Positions 1-6,821 of a stretch of DNA of 12,296 nucleotides are shown piece after piece. The notes under the pieces are model-generated. The model did not search any database, was not told the DNA's origin, and saw only the letters and a list, made by a program, of their open reading frames with translations. The stretch covers positions 1 through 12,296 of the forward strand of contig CALKMQ010000072.1 in the NCBI GenBank assembly GCA_938092125.1, in the 5' to 3' direction. Made by a program: the position numbers and the translations under genes. The DNA is from an uncultured bacterium. GTDB lineage: Bacteria; Fidelibacterota; Marinisomatia; Marinisomatales; UBA1611. Position 1 is the first letter of the stretch, and each line of letters opens with the position of its first letter.

Positions 1-237
1 AGGGTTTCTAACGCCATCAATTTGACCTTCTTTAACTTTGACACCGTAAGCCATAATTCTAACCAAATGTTTATTCAATACGTTATAATTAAAATCAATT
101 TTTTGCTCAATATTATCCAGCTTTTGTATCAGCTTGGCTTGCTCTAAGGAGAGAGTGGAGCTTGTTGCTCCAGATAAAATTATAATAGAAAAACATAGAA
201 AAAACCCCGATATAAATCCTTTTATGTATGTGGTCAT
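1..237 (-). CDS. Exported protein of unknown function, N-terminal part only
   Basis: The reading frame starts at the ATG at 237-235 and stays open for 79 codons to the left edge, so the C-terminus is missing. The product begins MTTYIKGF, followed by a hydrophobic stretch (about residues 8-23, including FFLCFSIIILSGA), a probable Sec signal peptide ending near residue 24-26. The mature part starts with a heptad-like helical segment (SLEQAKLIQKLDNIEQKID) and continues through KHLVRIMAYGVKVKEGQ. A short coiled coil is plausible. The start is well supported by a strong Shine-Dalgarno sequence just upstream. It lies 99 bases downstream of the MORN-repeat gene on the same strand and may have its own promoter or be read from upstream. 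I do not recognise a family and assign no function. Confidence 0.7.
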   Translation of the reverse strand, partial: MTTYIKGFISGFFLCFSIIILSGATSSTLSLEQAKLIQKLDNIEQKIDFNYNVLNKHLVRIMAYGVKVKEGQIDGVRNP

Positions 238-243
238 AATTAA

Positions 244-250
244 TCTCCTG
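244..250 (-). promoter_or_regulatory. Shine-Dalgarno site of the left-edge gene
   Basis: On the minus strand this reads CAGGAGA, six bases before the ATG at 237-235. It is the best ribosome-binding site in the left half of the window. It fixes the start of the truncated gene, whereas most of its neighbours have weak or no recognisable sites. Confidence 0.7.
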
Positions 251-270
251 AACCTAATTAGATATGAAAG

Positions 271-299
271 ATGATGTAGTATGTCGTTCATACTATCAT
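271..299. repeat. Imperfect inverted repeat in the leader of the left-edge gene
   Basis: The arms TAGTATG (277-283) and CATACTA (289-295) are perfect complements around the five-base loop TCGTT. They extend outward by ATGA (271-274) pairing with TCAT (296-299) after a two-base bulge (TG). On the minus strand no T-run follows, so it is not a standard terminator of the MORN gene. It lies 34 bases upstream of the start codon of the left-edge gene and could be an operator or a leader hairpin. The AT-rich context means chance cannot be excluded. Confidence 0.35.
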
Positions 300-336
300 T
301 TTGATATTACAAACAATCATCTGTTTAAAATTATAT

Positions 337-1542
337 TTAATTTTGGATTTTATTATTTCTGTAAAGATCTAATCCGGAAGGAATAATTTGGTCAAGCTTG
401 CTTCTTGATTCTTTTAGCTCAAAACTAATTGGTAATTCTTTTTCGGCTTCGCTCATTGCAAAAAAAGAAAATTCAACTTTTTTCTTTTGATTTTGTTTGA
501 TGTCTCCAAGTTCAAAACTGGATTTTCCAGTATTGAATACAAAGTCGCCATATAATACTGCTAGACTTACATTTTTAGCCATTTGTTGACCATTATTTCT
601 AATATACATTGTTGCTCGGATTACTTCTGCTGGTTCAATCAGGCCATTTTTATTGTTTTGATCATTAATTTTTATATCAGTTAATACTAAATCAGGAATG
701 GTTAATGATTTGGTATTAAGCAGAACCATGTTTGGAGCATAAATATCATGTCCAAAAGATTCCGTTATATATGCTGAAATAGATATGGATTCAGTAACCA
801 TTGTTTCAGATGCGGAGATTGTTGCAATTATTTTTTTTGTATTGCCAGGTATTATTTTATGAATGATTTTAAATCCTTCAATATCTAAACCTCCAGAATA
901 GTTATTTAAATCTAGAAAGACTTCAATTCCTTGGGCATTGCTTTCACCTTTATTTACTAGGTCAATAACAAGTTCAGCGCTTTCATTTGTTTCTAGAATT
1001 TTTTCGTTTCCTGGGATATTGAGTTCTACTGATGATATTTCCAATCGAGGAAAAGTTTTTGTTTTTTTATAGGATGGATATGTAGCTTGCAAATACCTTG
1101 TTACATTTTTCAGTCTATCTTTTTTAACAAATTTATCTCCCAACCAAATACCTGACTTAGTGGTATCATCCCGAAAAATAACATAGCCCTTTCCATCGCG
1201 TTTATTGTTTTTGAATTCTCCTTTAAAAATTTCGCCATTATTATATTTATAAGAGCCCAATCCGTGTTGTTTATCTCTTTTAAAACTGCCGGTATATTGC
1301 TCCCCATTTTTAAAAGTATAGGTCCCATTTCCTCTTTTAACACCAGCTTTAAATTTACCTCTGTATATATCACCATCAGGATGAGTCCACTCACCAAAAC
1401 CATCTTTTATTCCATTTTTATATGAGCCTCGATATCGTTCTCCATTTACATGCGTTCCCATCTTTTTGGATAATTGCTGGGCTTGAATTATATCTATTGT
1501 TGAACAATAAATTATCGAGATTATGATGATATTTTTTATCAT
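337..1542 (-). CDS. Exported MORN-repeat protein with two CARDB-like domains
   Basis: The 401-residue product starts with a hydrophobic signal peptide (residues 1-21, cleavage probably after IIQA). Four MORN repeats follow, at about 37-59, 60-82, 83-105 and 106-123. They show the usual Y-x-G-x-F/Y-K-x-G-x-x-x-G-x-G pattern (for example YRGKFKAGVKRGNG). Residues 166-280 and 282-378 form two related beta-rich domains, each with a 'NG/NE...E.AE...VNKG or IRNNG...A..V' core, typical of CARDB/NEW3-type extracellular Ig-like domains. MORN repeats in bacteria usually mediate protein or membrane contacts. Here the signal peptide places them outside the cytoplasm, so a periplasmic or surface scaffold role is an inference. 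There is no enzymatic domain. The ATG has no clear ribosome-binding site and lies 27 bases after the metallophosphoesterase stop, suggesting co-transcription. Confidence 0.8.
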   Translation of the reverse strand: MIKNIIIISIIYCSTIDIIQAQQLSKKMGTHVNGERYRGSYKNGIKDGFGEWTHPDGDIYRGKFKAGVKRGNGTYTFKNGEQYTGSFKRDKQHGLGSYKYNNGEIFKGEFKNNKRDGKGYVIFRDDTTKSGIWLGDKFVKKDRLKNVTRYLQATYPSYKKTKTFPRLEISSVELNIPGNEKILETNESAELVIDLVNKGESNAQGIEVFLDLNNYSGGLDIEGFKIIHKIIPGNTKKIIATISASETMVTESISISAYITESFGHDIYAPNMVLLNTKSLTIPDLVLTDIKINDQNNKNGLIEPAEVIRATMYIRNNGQQMAKNVSLAVLYGDFVFNTGKSSFELGDIKQNQKKKVEFSFFAMSEAEKELPISFELKESRSKLDQIIPSGLDLYRNNKIQN

Positions 1543-1569
1543 AAGGACAATTAATTTAATACTGAGACT

Positions 1570-2769
1570 TTATGAAATTATGTTATTTTGCGTTTTTTTA
1601 TTTTCTAATGTAACTAGGGTAATTTCTGATTCTACGCCCAACCTCATTGGAGGGCCCCAATACCCAGTTCCTCTGTTGACATAAATCCATGTTCCCTGGT
1701 GATTATGAAGACCTGCAGTGTAAGGATTTGCCATTCGCACTGCATAAATAAATGGCCAGAATTGACCACCATGGGTATGCCCAGACAATTGTAAGTCTGC
1801 GCCAGCATCATGAGCATTAAAAATACTCCATGGTTGATGGGCCAATAATATTTTTGGTATATCTTTTGAAACGCCACGGAAGGCTAAATGTGCATCACTT
1901 TTATGAGATGGTTTGATCGTCTTACTTCTATAGTCTGTAACACCACCTAAAGATATAACTCCATTATCTTTTTTAATTATTTCATGACTGTCTAATAAGT
2001 TTGTAAACCCTAATTGATCTGTTTTATCAAGCCACTGATCTACACCCGAATAGTACTCATGGTTGCCAGTTACAAAAAATTTTCCAATATTAGCGCTTAA
2101 ATCTTTTAGAGGTTCAACATGTTTTGCTAAATAATCAACAGAGCCATCAACCATATCACCAGTGATGGCAATAAGATCAGGATTCAACTCATTTACTTTA
2201 TTTACTACGCTTTCAACATAACCTTTTTTAATCGTTGGGCCGACATGCAAATCAGATATTTGTGCTATCTTAAGTCCTTCCATATCCTTGTGCAAATTAT
2301 TGATCGGCACATTCGTTTTCATTATAGTAGGGCCTTTTCGAGCGTTATAAAGTCCGGTCAAAGTAGAAGCACTTGTAGTTGTGATAATTCCAATACTTAA
2401 TATTTTTTGAATAAACTCTCTTCGTTGAGGGTCAGAAGGTTCAGGTGTATATCCAAATATGCTTGAGTATTTTGCCGCAAAACCTAAGAGGAGATAAATA
2501 AGATCTTTTGTAATAACTGCCATGAATGTTAACGCAAAAAATCCTAAGCTTATATAACCAGCCCAAGAAAACCAATCTACAAACTCTTCTTCATAACCTC
2601 CTGATCTTAGAATCATTGGTATAATAGGAAGGATGCCTAAAACAACAACGAAACTCCAACAAATAATTTTTAGAGTGTTGTTAAGATTTAAATAGGGAAT
2701 TATACGCAGGCCTACTACCGCATGCATAGTAACGAGTATTGTCGTTGCAAAAATAAAAAAGAATTTCAT
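1570..2769 (-). CDS. Membrane-anchored calcineurin-like metallophosphoesterase (YaeI/YkuE type)
   Basis: The 399-residue product has hydrophobic segments at about residues 1-22, 34-55, 67-98 and 120-141. A metallophosphoesterase domain fills about 165-390. The five metal-binding blocks of the calcineurin-like superfamily are all present: D173-L-H175 (ISDLHVG), G204-D205 (ITGDMVD), G235-N-H-E (TGNHEYY), H311 (LLAHQP) and G330-H-T-H-G-G-Q. The enzyme should therefore be active with two metal ions. Relatives hydrolyse phosphodiester or pyrophosphate bonds, some of them in lipid substrates such as UDP-diacylglucosamine, but the substrate cannot be read from the sequence. The fourth hydrophobic segment is preceded by QRREFIQK (residues 115-122), which matches the twin-arginine (Tat) consensus, so the catalytic domain probably faces the periplasm. 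It precedes the MORN gene by 27 bases and follows the DUF454 gene by 96 bases. Confidence 0.9.
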   Translation of the reverse strand: MKFFFIFATTILVTMHAVVGLRIIPYLNLNNTLKIICWSFVVVLGILPIIPMILRSGGYEEEFVDWFSWAGYISLGFFALTFMAVITKDLIYLLLGFAAKYSSIFGYTPEPSDPQRREFIQKILSIGIITTTSASTLTGLYNARKGPTIMKTNVPINNLHKDMEGLKIAQISDLHVGPTIKKGYVESVVNKVNELNPDLIAITGDMVDGSVDYLAKHVEPLKDLSANIGKFFVTGNHEYYSGVDQWLDKTDQLGFTNLLDSHEIIKKDNGVISLGGVTDYRSKTIKPSHKSDAHLAFRGVSKDIPKILLAHQPWSIFNAHDAGADLQLSGHTHGGQFWPFIYAVRMANPYTAGLHNHQGTWIYVNRGTGYWGPPMRLGVESEITLVTLENKKTQNNIIS

Positions 2770-2865
2770 TTTGAATATATTTATTTAGGTTAATAAAGGC
2801 ATAAAACTTAATTCCACTTTGCTAAAAAGTATTAGCATCAATTTGTTTTTTAGAACGAGAAGAAG

Positions 2866-3237
2866 CTATTTGATAAAAGTCGGTTGTTTTATAATGAAAG
2901 AAGTGCCGATTATGCCACATACTATAATGATTATTTTCACCCAAGGAGCTGCAGCATAAAGAAAAACGAATACTGAAGTTGAAATGAAAAACCACATCAT
3001 TGATATTGAAAAGTATTTAGCTTTTTTAGGCATTCCCTTCCCCTCTCTAAATCTCATTACACTCTCACCAAAGAGAGGGTGACCCACTACCCAGTTGTAC
3101 ATTCTTGTGGAACTATGAAAAAAGCAAGCTGCAGCTACAATCATGAATATTGTTGTAGGTAGGCCAGGAATGACAATTCCAACAAGCCCAAAGCCTGTAA
3201 ATATGATACCAGCAGAAAAATATGCTATTTTTATCAC
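2866..3237 (-). CDS. YbaN/DUF454 family inner-membrane protein
   Basis: This small 123-residue membrane protein has the family's signature: a glycine/proline-rich first hairpin (GIVIPGLPTTIFMIVAAACFF, about residues 20-40), then HSSTRMYNWVVGHPLFG (41-57) and a short charged loop (FREGKGMPKKAK). Two more membrane segments follow at about 75-94 and 98-116. The usual length of the family is about 120-130 residues, so the gene is complete. The molecular function of DUF454 proteins is not established. The start is a GTG at 3237: an in-frame stop lies 33 bases upstream with no ATG between, and no strong ribosome-binding site is visible. It starts 55 bases after the HmuY-like lipoprotein gene, with no convincing terminator between them, so it may be the distal gene of the haem operon. 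Confidence 0.85.
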   Translation of the reverse strand: MIKIAYFSAGIIFTGFGLVGIVIPGLPTTIFMIVAAACFFHSSTRMYNWVVGHPLFGESVMRFREGKGMPKKAKYFSISMMWFFISTSVFVFLYAAAPWVKIIIIVCGIIGTSFIIKQPTFIK

Positions 3238-3292
3238 AAGATTAGTCTTTTTGTATGCAGTTTTTTTTCAAGTGAAACCAATTCAATAATAT

Positions 3293-3823
3293 TTATAAAC
3301 TGTTATATTTAAAGGCTATTACTCCACCGACATATTCTTCAAATTGTATTTTATATGTTGTATGGTTAACAGATTCATAAAAAATAAAAACTCTTTCTGG
3401 GTTTTTAACAGATACGGTGTGGCTTTGCATATCATACTGTAGAACTTCATTTGCTCCGCCGTATTGCACAACTGTAGAGTCTTGAAAATAATCGGCCATA
3501 AATGTGCTAGGTGATGAATCTATTTCGTCAAATGTAACATCAGAATATGCTGCAGCGTAAGACTGTCCAAGAATCAGACTGGGCATCATGTAAGTCGATT
3601 GACCCAAAGACACTGATATCATTTGAAAAGAAAAATGCCACGCAGAAGAGGAGTCTGTTTCTGCGCCAGATGATAAGTTAAAATAGAAACCTGATGCATC
3701 CGTTGCGTCGATATCATGTGTGACAACTTCTATACCTGTTGTCTCGTCATTGTTTGCTTCGTTATCTTCGCATCCAGCCAGTATAAGTCCAAGAATTGAT
3801 ATTGTTAATATTAAATGTTTCAT
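3293..3823 (-). CDS. HmuY-like haem-binding outer-membrane lipoprotein (candidate)
   Basis: The 176-residue product has a lipoprotein signal peptide with lipobox L15-A-G-C18, followed by an acidic, flexible linker. Residues 42-176 resemble the HmuY domain. The opening FYFNLSSG (46-53) followed by W62-H-F-S-F matches the family's 'YFNL.TG...WDIAF' pattern. The C-terminal strands VFIFYESVNHTTYKIQFEEY and GVIAFKYNSL match its 'YVVRTADGKYYKL...Y...G.ITF.Y' ending. In Porphyromonas, HmuY captures haem on the surface and passes it to the TonB receptor HmuR. The candidate axial ligands here (H63, H135, H154 and M68, M79, M80, M109) cannot be assigned by eye. The gene begins nine bases after the receptor stop, with AAAGG at the end of the receptor gene as a possible ribosome-binding site. 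This tight coupling supports the assignment. A different small-molecule-binding lipoprotein remains possible. Confidence 0.7.
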   Translation of the reverse strand: MKHLILTISILGLILAGCEDNEANNDETTGIEVVTHDIDATDASGFYFNLSSGAETDSSSAWHFSFQMISVSLGQSTYMMPSLILGQSYAAAYSDVTFDEIDSSPSTFMADYFQDSTVVQYGGANEVLQYDMQSHTVSVKNPERVFIFYESVNHTTYKIQFEEYVGGVIAFKYNSL

Positions 3824-3832
3824 TCGTTAAAG

Positions 3833-5965
3833 TTACCTTTCATAGTTTGTTTTAATTTCAAAATAAGCAGTCCTGCCAATGTAAGGACCATAAGCTTGAT
3901 TAGTATGGTCGCCAATATTCTTAGAACCAAAAATAATTTGATATGCTGGTGAAACTTTGTAGATGACTTGAGCGTCAAATGTTAAGTATGGTTTTACCAA
4001 TTTTTCTGAAGATAAATAATCGCCAGTAGCCGGGTTGAATTCTTGAGGGTAGTATTCTCCGGTCCCTTTAAAGTTCATTGCATATAGAAGTTTTTGGTTG
4101 CCAGGGGCATACGAAAGCCTTCCTCCAATGGATAAAGGAATGGTGTTCGGAATTTGTTTATTATCTTTATCTTCATTTTTAACGTAGTTGAAAGTGAAGC
4201 TTGATGAAAGAGAACTATTGATAGTCCATTTTGTAATGATCTCTATTCCTGTAAAATATGCTTTTTCGATATTTCTATAGCTAAGCAGACCAGGCTCAAT
4301 AGCGTAGTCTTTAATTAAGTTTGAAAAAGTATTGTTATATAAAAGGGTGCTTAGCTGGAAATTGTTTTTATTACGAAACTCAACGCCAAGTGTAAATCCT
4401 TTTGACACCTCTGGTTTTAGATTTGGATTCCCTTGGACAGTATATCCAAATTGTAAGTGTTGCCAATCGATCAGTGATTCCATGAAAGAGGGCGCTCTGA
4501 AGCCATGGCCATAGGCTAATCTATATATCCAAGTATCACTTTTTTTATAAGATAATGCGAGCCTAGGACTTAGAACTGTAGTATCACCGTATGTATCAAA
4601 CCTTAATCCTGATACCAGATTGATGTCTGATGACATATTCCATGCAACTTGATTAAAAATGCCAACGATATCTTTTTTCTGAACTCCACCTGCAATTCGA
4701 TCACTCTTATATTCTGGTTTTGAAAATTCAAATCCTCCATTATATACAATGTTGCTGTAGGCTCGGTTGAATAATAATTCATATTCTGTATTTTTTTCTT
4801 CGGTTGCGTCTTCAGTTGATACGGAGCCATCATTGTTGTTTACTTTATAGTTCCGAGCATAATTTGCGTTTCTGATTGTTTGTTCGATGGAAAAATCATT
4901 TTTTATAGTCCACCTGTGGTTGACTGTTACTTGGTTTCGATCGATATTTGTTTTATTTGTATAAAGGATTAACCCGCTCGTTAGTCTGGTTGCGCCTTCA
5001 TCAACTTGCGTATATTTTTGATGAGCGATTCGAAAATCATGATTATTAGTTTGCCAATTAATTTCATTGTTAAAGTTGATTTTATCAATTTGGTCAGCGC
5101 TAATATATTCAAATTGTTGACCTTTTAAAAAATATTGGTATGTTAGGTCTGTTGAAAAATTGAAATTGTTGAATGGAATATTAATACTGCTTTTAAAGAT
5201 AGAATTTACTGGATCGTTGCTGATTTGCTTTGGTGTACCACCAAAGCTACTCGCTCTATAACTAGTAGATATGGTTGGAGCGTCGTTTAAATCTTCAGTA
5301 ATTATATTAATAACTCCACCCATTGCATCTGTGCCGTAAATAGCAGACCCTGGACCTTTTGTTATTTCTATTTTTTTTAGGTTATTAGTCGAAATATGAT
5401 TTAGGTCTACTCTATTGTTGAACTGACCTGTAATAGGCTGACCATTTTTCAAAATTAAAATATATCGAGAATCCAGACCCAGCATATTAAAGATAGCGCC
5501 ACCATCTACGTTTGTGGAAGTGGAAACACCAGCGCGTTGTTCTAGAAGGTCGCTAACTGTTGTTGCGCCAGACGCATTAATTTCTTTTTTACCAATTACT
5601 TCCGTAGCAATTGGAACATCGCGCAGTAGGTAGCCATTTCTGGTACTTGTAACAACAACATCATTCATTTGAATTAACGTCTCTCTCATAGTAATTATTA
5701 GTTCGCTTTGGTTACTCTCAAAAACTTCATAATAACTATCAAAAGCAATATGACTAAAAACAAGTTTTGCTGATTTTTGCCTTTCAAAAGCAAATGAAAA
5801 TTTTCCTTGGTTATCAGTGATGACACCAATTCCAGAAAAGGAGTCATAAACATTAACTAGAGGGATAGGGTCTTTACTTTTATCATCAATAACCACCCCA
5901 CTTAAAGTCAATTGAGAATGGGCAACTGAGAGTGCAAGAAGGGAAAATACGGTAAGCCTAGACAT
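3833..5965 (-). CDS. TonB-dependent outer-membrane receptor, probably for haem (HmuR/HemR-like)
   Basis: The 710-residue product has a short signal peptide (1-17, ending VAHSQ) and a carboxypeptidase-regulatory-like N-domain (about 18-95). A TonB-box-like DVVVTST follows (102-108), then the plug (about 112-226, with LEQRAGV and GPGSAIYGTDAMGGVINIIT). A 22-stranded barrel fills the remainder. Within the barrel, FRAP (489-492), His503 and NPNL (513-516) reproduce the FRAP-His-NPNL arrangement that haem receptors such as HemR and HmuR use to handle haem. His190 in the plug is a candidate second ligand. It imports substrate across the outer membrane using TonB/ExbBD energy; no tonB or exbBD is in this window. 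It lies 25 bases after the TetR gene and nine bases before the HmuY-like lipoprotein gene. The C-terminus ends NYER rather than with the usual aromatic residue. No ribosome-binding site is evident, as is common in this lineage. Confidence 0.88.
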   Translation of the reverse strand: MSRLTVFSLLALSVAHSQLTLSGVVIDDKSKDPIPLVNVYDSFSGIGVITDNQGKFSFAFERQKSAKLVFSHIAFDSYYEVFESNQSELIITMRETLIQMNDVVVTSTRNGYLLRDVPIATEVIGKKEINASGATTVSDLLEQRAGVSTSTNVDGGAIFNMLGLDSRYILILKNGQPITGQFNNRVDLNHISTNNLKKIEITKGPGSAIYGTDAMGGVINIITEDLNDAPTISTSYRASSFGGTPKQISNDPVNSIFKSSINIPFNNFNFSTDLTYQYFLKGQQFEYISADQIDKINFNNEINWQTNNHDFRIAHQKYTQVDEGATRLTSGLILYTNKTNIDRNQVTVNHRWTIKNDFSIEQTIRNANYARNYKVNNNDGSVSTEDATEEKNTEYELLFNRAYSNIVYNGGFEFSKPEYKSDRIAGGVQKKDIVGIFNQVAWNMSSDINLVSGLRFDTYGDTTVLSPRLALSYKKSDTWIYRLAYGHGFRAPSFMESLIDWQHLQFGYTVQGNPNLKPEVSKGFTLGVEFRNKNNFQLSTLLYNNTFSNLIKDYAIEPGLLSYRNIEKAYFTGIEIITKWTINSSLSSSFTFNYVKNEDKDNKQIPNTIPLSIGGRLSYAPGNQKLLYAMNFKGTGEYYPQEFNPATGDYLSSEKLVKPYLTFDAQVIYKVSPAYQIIFGSKNIGDHTNQAYGPYIGRTAYFEIKTNYER

Positions 5966-5990
5966 TAAGAAATAGATTGAAAAAAATTAA

Positions 5991-6590
5991 TTAATTTGAT
6001 GAATAATTGGGGTCTGTTATTAGTTGATTTAGCAGTTTCTCAACATCTTTTTCAGAGACAGGGTCTTTTTTATCGCCCATAAAAACAAGGCCCATGAATA
6101 ACCCTCCTAGCGCTTTAAACATTAGTTCGGGGTTTATTTTTGGAAATTCTCCTTCACGGACTCCATCTTCAAGGAGGCCTTGTATTACACCGTACAATCT
6201 GTGTTGATATTCTTTCCAGGGCTGACTTTCTAACTTAATTGTTTTTGGTGCGTTAAAAAGAAACTCAAACAGTCCTGGCCTGGCCTGAGCAATTTCTGCA
6301 ATTTTAATTAATAGCTTAATAAATGAGTTTCTTGGACTTCCCTGTTCTGCAATAATAGGTTCTAATGACTCCCATATATTTTTCCATCCCGCTTCTAATA
6401 TTTCACTAAAAACATCTTCTTTAGATTTGAAATAATAGTATAAAGTTGCCTTGCCGAATCCTGACTCTTGAGCAATGTGATCCATGGTTGCGCCTTCAAT
6501 TCCATTTGCCTTGAATACGTCCAGAGCACCATCAAGAATTCGTTGCTTTCTTGCTTCTCTTTCTTCAATTTGTCTTTGTGATGGGGCCAT
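5991..6590 (-). CDS. TetR/AcrR-family transcriptional regulator
   Basis: The 199-residue length is typical of the family. An N-terminal helix-turn-helix domain covers about residues 15-61, with the family's RILDGALDVFKANGIEGATM, then the IAQESGFGKATLYYYF turn and recognition helix, then K-S-K-E-D. The C-terminal ligand-binding and dimerisation half (about 75-195) is all helical and does not identify the ligand. It is the first gene of the minus-strand run and lies 25 bases before the receptor gene. It most simply represses its own operon and possibly the divergent genes. A palindrome 24-43 bases upstream of the start is a candidate operator. The chosen ATG is preceded by AAAGG at a rather long spacing of about 12 bases. 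Regulation in response to haem or iron is only an inference from the neighbours. Confidence 0.92.
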   Translation of the reverse strand: MAPSQRQIEEREARKQRILDGALDVFKANGIEGATMDHIAQESGFGKATLYYYFKSKEDVFSEILEAGWKNIWESLEPIIAEQGSPRNSFIKLLIKIAEIAQARPGLFEFLFNAPKTIKLESQPWKEYQHRLYGVIQGLLEDGVREGEFPKINPELMFKALGGLFMGLVFMGDKKDPVSEKDVEKLLNQLITDPNYSSN

Positions 6591-6613
6591 GTACGGTTAA
6601 CCTTTAGTTTGTT

Positions 6614-6633
6614 TTTCGAATCATTGGTCGAAA
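6614..6633. promoter_or_regulatory. Candidate operator (TTTCGA-N8-TCGAAA) upstream of the TetR gene
   Basis: TTTCGA (6614-6619) and TCGAAA (6628-6633) are perfect complements separated by eight bases. The 20-bp dyad sits 24-43 bases upstream of the regulator's start codon, a normal place for an autoregulatory TetR operator. Its size also fits a TetR dimer site. A -35-like TGGACA on the minus strand (6660-6655) lies just upstream, but the matching -10 is poor. The functional call is an inference. Confidence 0.4.
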
Positions 6634-6714
6634 TTAAGTTCTTTGATGATAACATGTCCAAACTTTTTTTATGTTGTTCGTTAGATTTTTGATATAAATG
6701 TTCTGAATAAATCG

Positions 6715-6732
6715 TTATCAATCATTTGATAA
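6715..6732. promoter_or_regulatory. Perfect 18-bp palindrome TTATCAA-TCAT-TTGATAA, candidate operator
   Basis: Seven-base arms (6715-6721 and 6726-6732) are exact complements around a four-base spacer. The right arm contains the -35 box of the plus-strand promoter, so a bound protein would block or reposition RNA polymerase. The arm sequence differs from that of the dyad at 6614-6633, so a second regulator is likely. It is not a standard FNR site, whose half-sites TTGAT and ATCAA occur in the opposite order. It is also not a standard Fur box. Confidence 0.45.
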
Positions 6733-6754
6733 AGTTTGATCCCATCTCTATATT
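6726..6754 (+). promoter_or_regulatory. Sigma-70-type promoter for the plus-strand secreted-protein genes
   Basis: TTGATA (6726-6731) and TATATT (6749-6754) are each one mismatch from the -35 and -10 consensus, and the spacing is the ideal 17 bases. Transcription would begin near 6761, leaving a leader of about 60 bases before the ATG at 6822. It is the best promoter match I found in the divergent region. The lineage's sigma preferences are unknown, which limits certainty. Confidence 0.5.
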
Positions 6755-6810
6755 CATTAACAAATTTTTTCCCACATACCATCATTTAATTACATTTTTG
6801 AACATTAATT

Positions 6811-6816
6811 AAGGAG
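6811..6816 (+). promoter_or_regulatory. Shine-Dalgarno site of the small lysine-rich gene
   Basis: AAGGAG lies five bases before the ATG at 6822. It is a full-strength site that fixes the start and indicates efficient translation of the small exported protein. Confidence 0.75.
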
Positions 6817-6821
6817 AAATA

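Noticed and set aside
327..344. AT-only inverted repeat at the stop codon of the MORN gene as a terminator
   Set aside because: It contains no G-C pair, overlaps the stop codon and lacks a following T-run on the transcribed strand.
2829..2844. Short hairpin (GCTAA/TTAGC) between the DUF454 and phosphoesterase genes as a terminator
   Set aside because: The stem is only five to six pairs, AT-rich, and no T-run follows on the minus strand, so I do not call a terminator.
4332..4514. Plus-strand open frame of 60 codons inside the TonB receptor gene
   Set aside because: It lies entirely antisense to a well-supported receptor gene, has no ribosome-binding site and gives a low-complexity product with no recognisable features.
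6719..6732. FNR- or Fur-type binding site in the divergent region
   Set aside because: The half-sites are ordered ATCAA-N4-TTGAT, the reverse of the FNR consensus, and the spacing and orientation do not fit the Fur 7-1-7 box. It was kept only as an unassigned palindrome.
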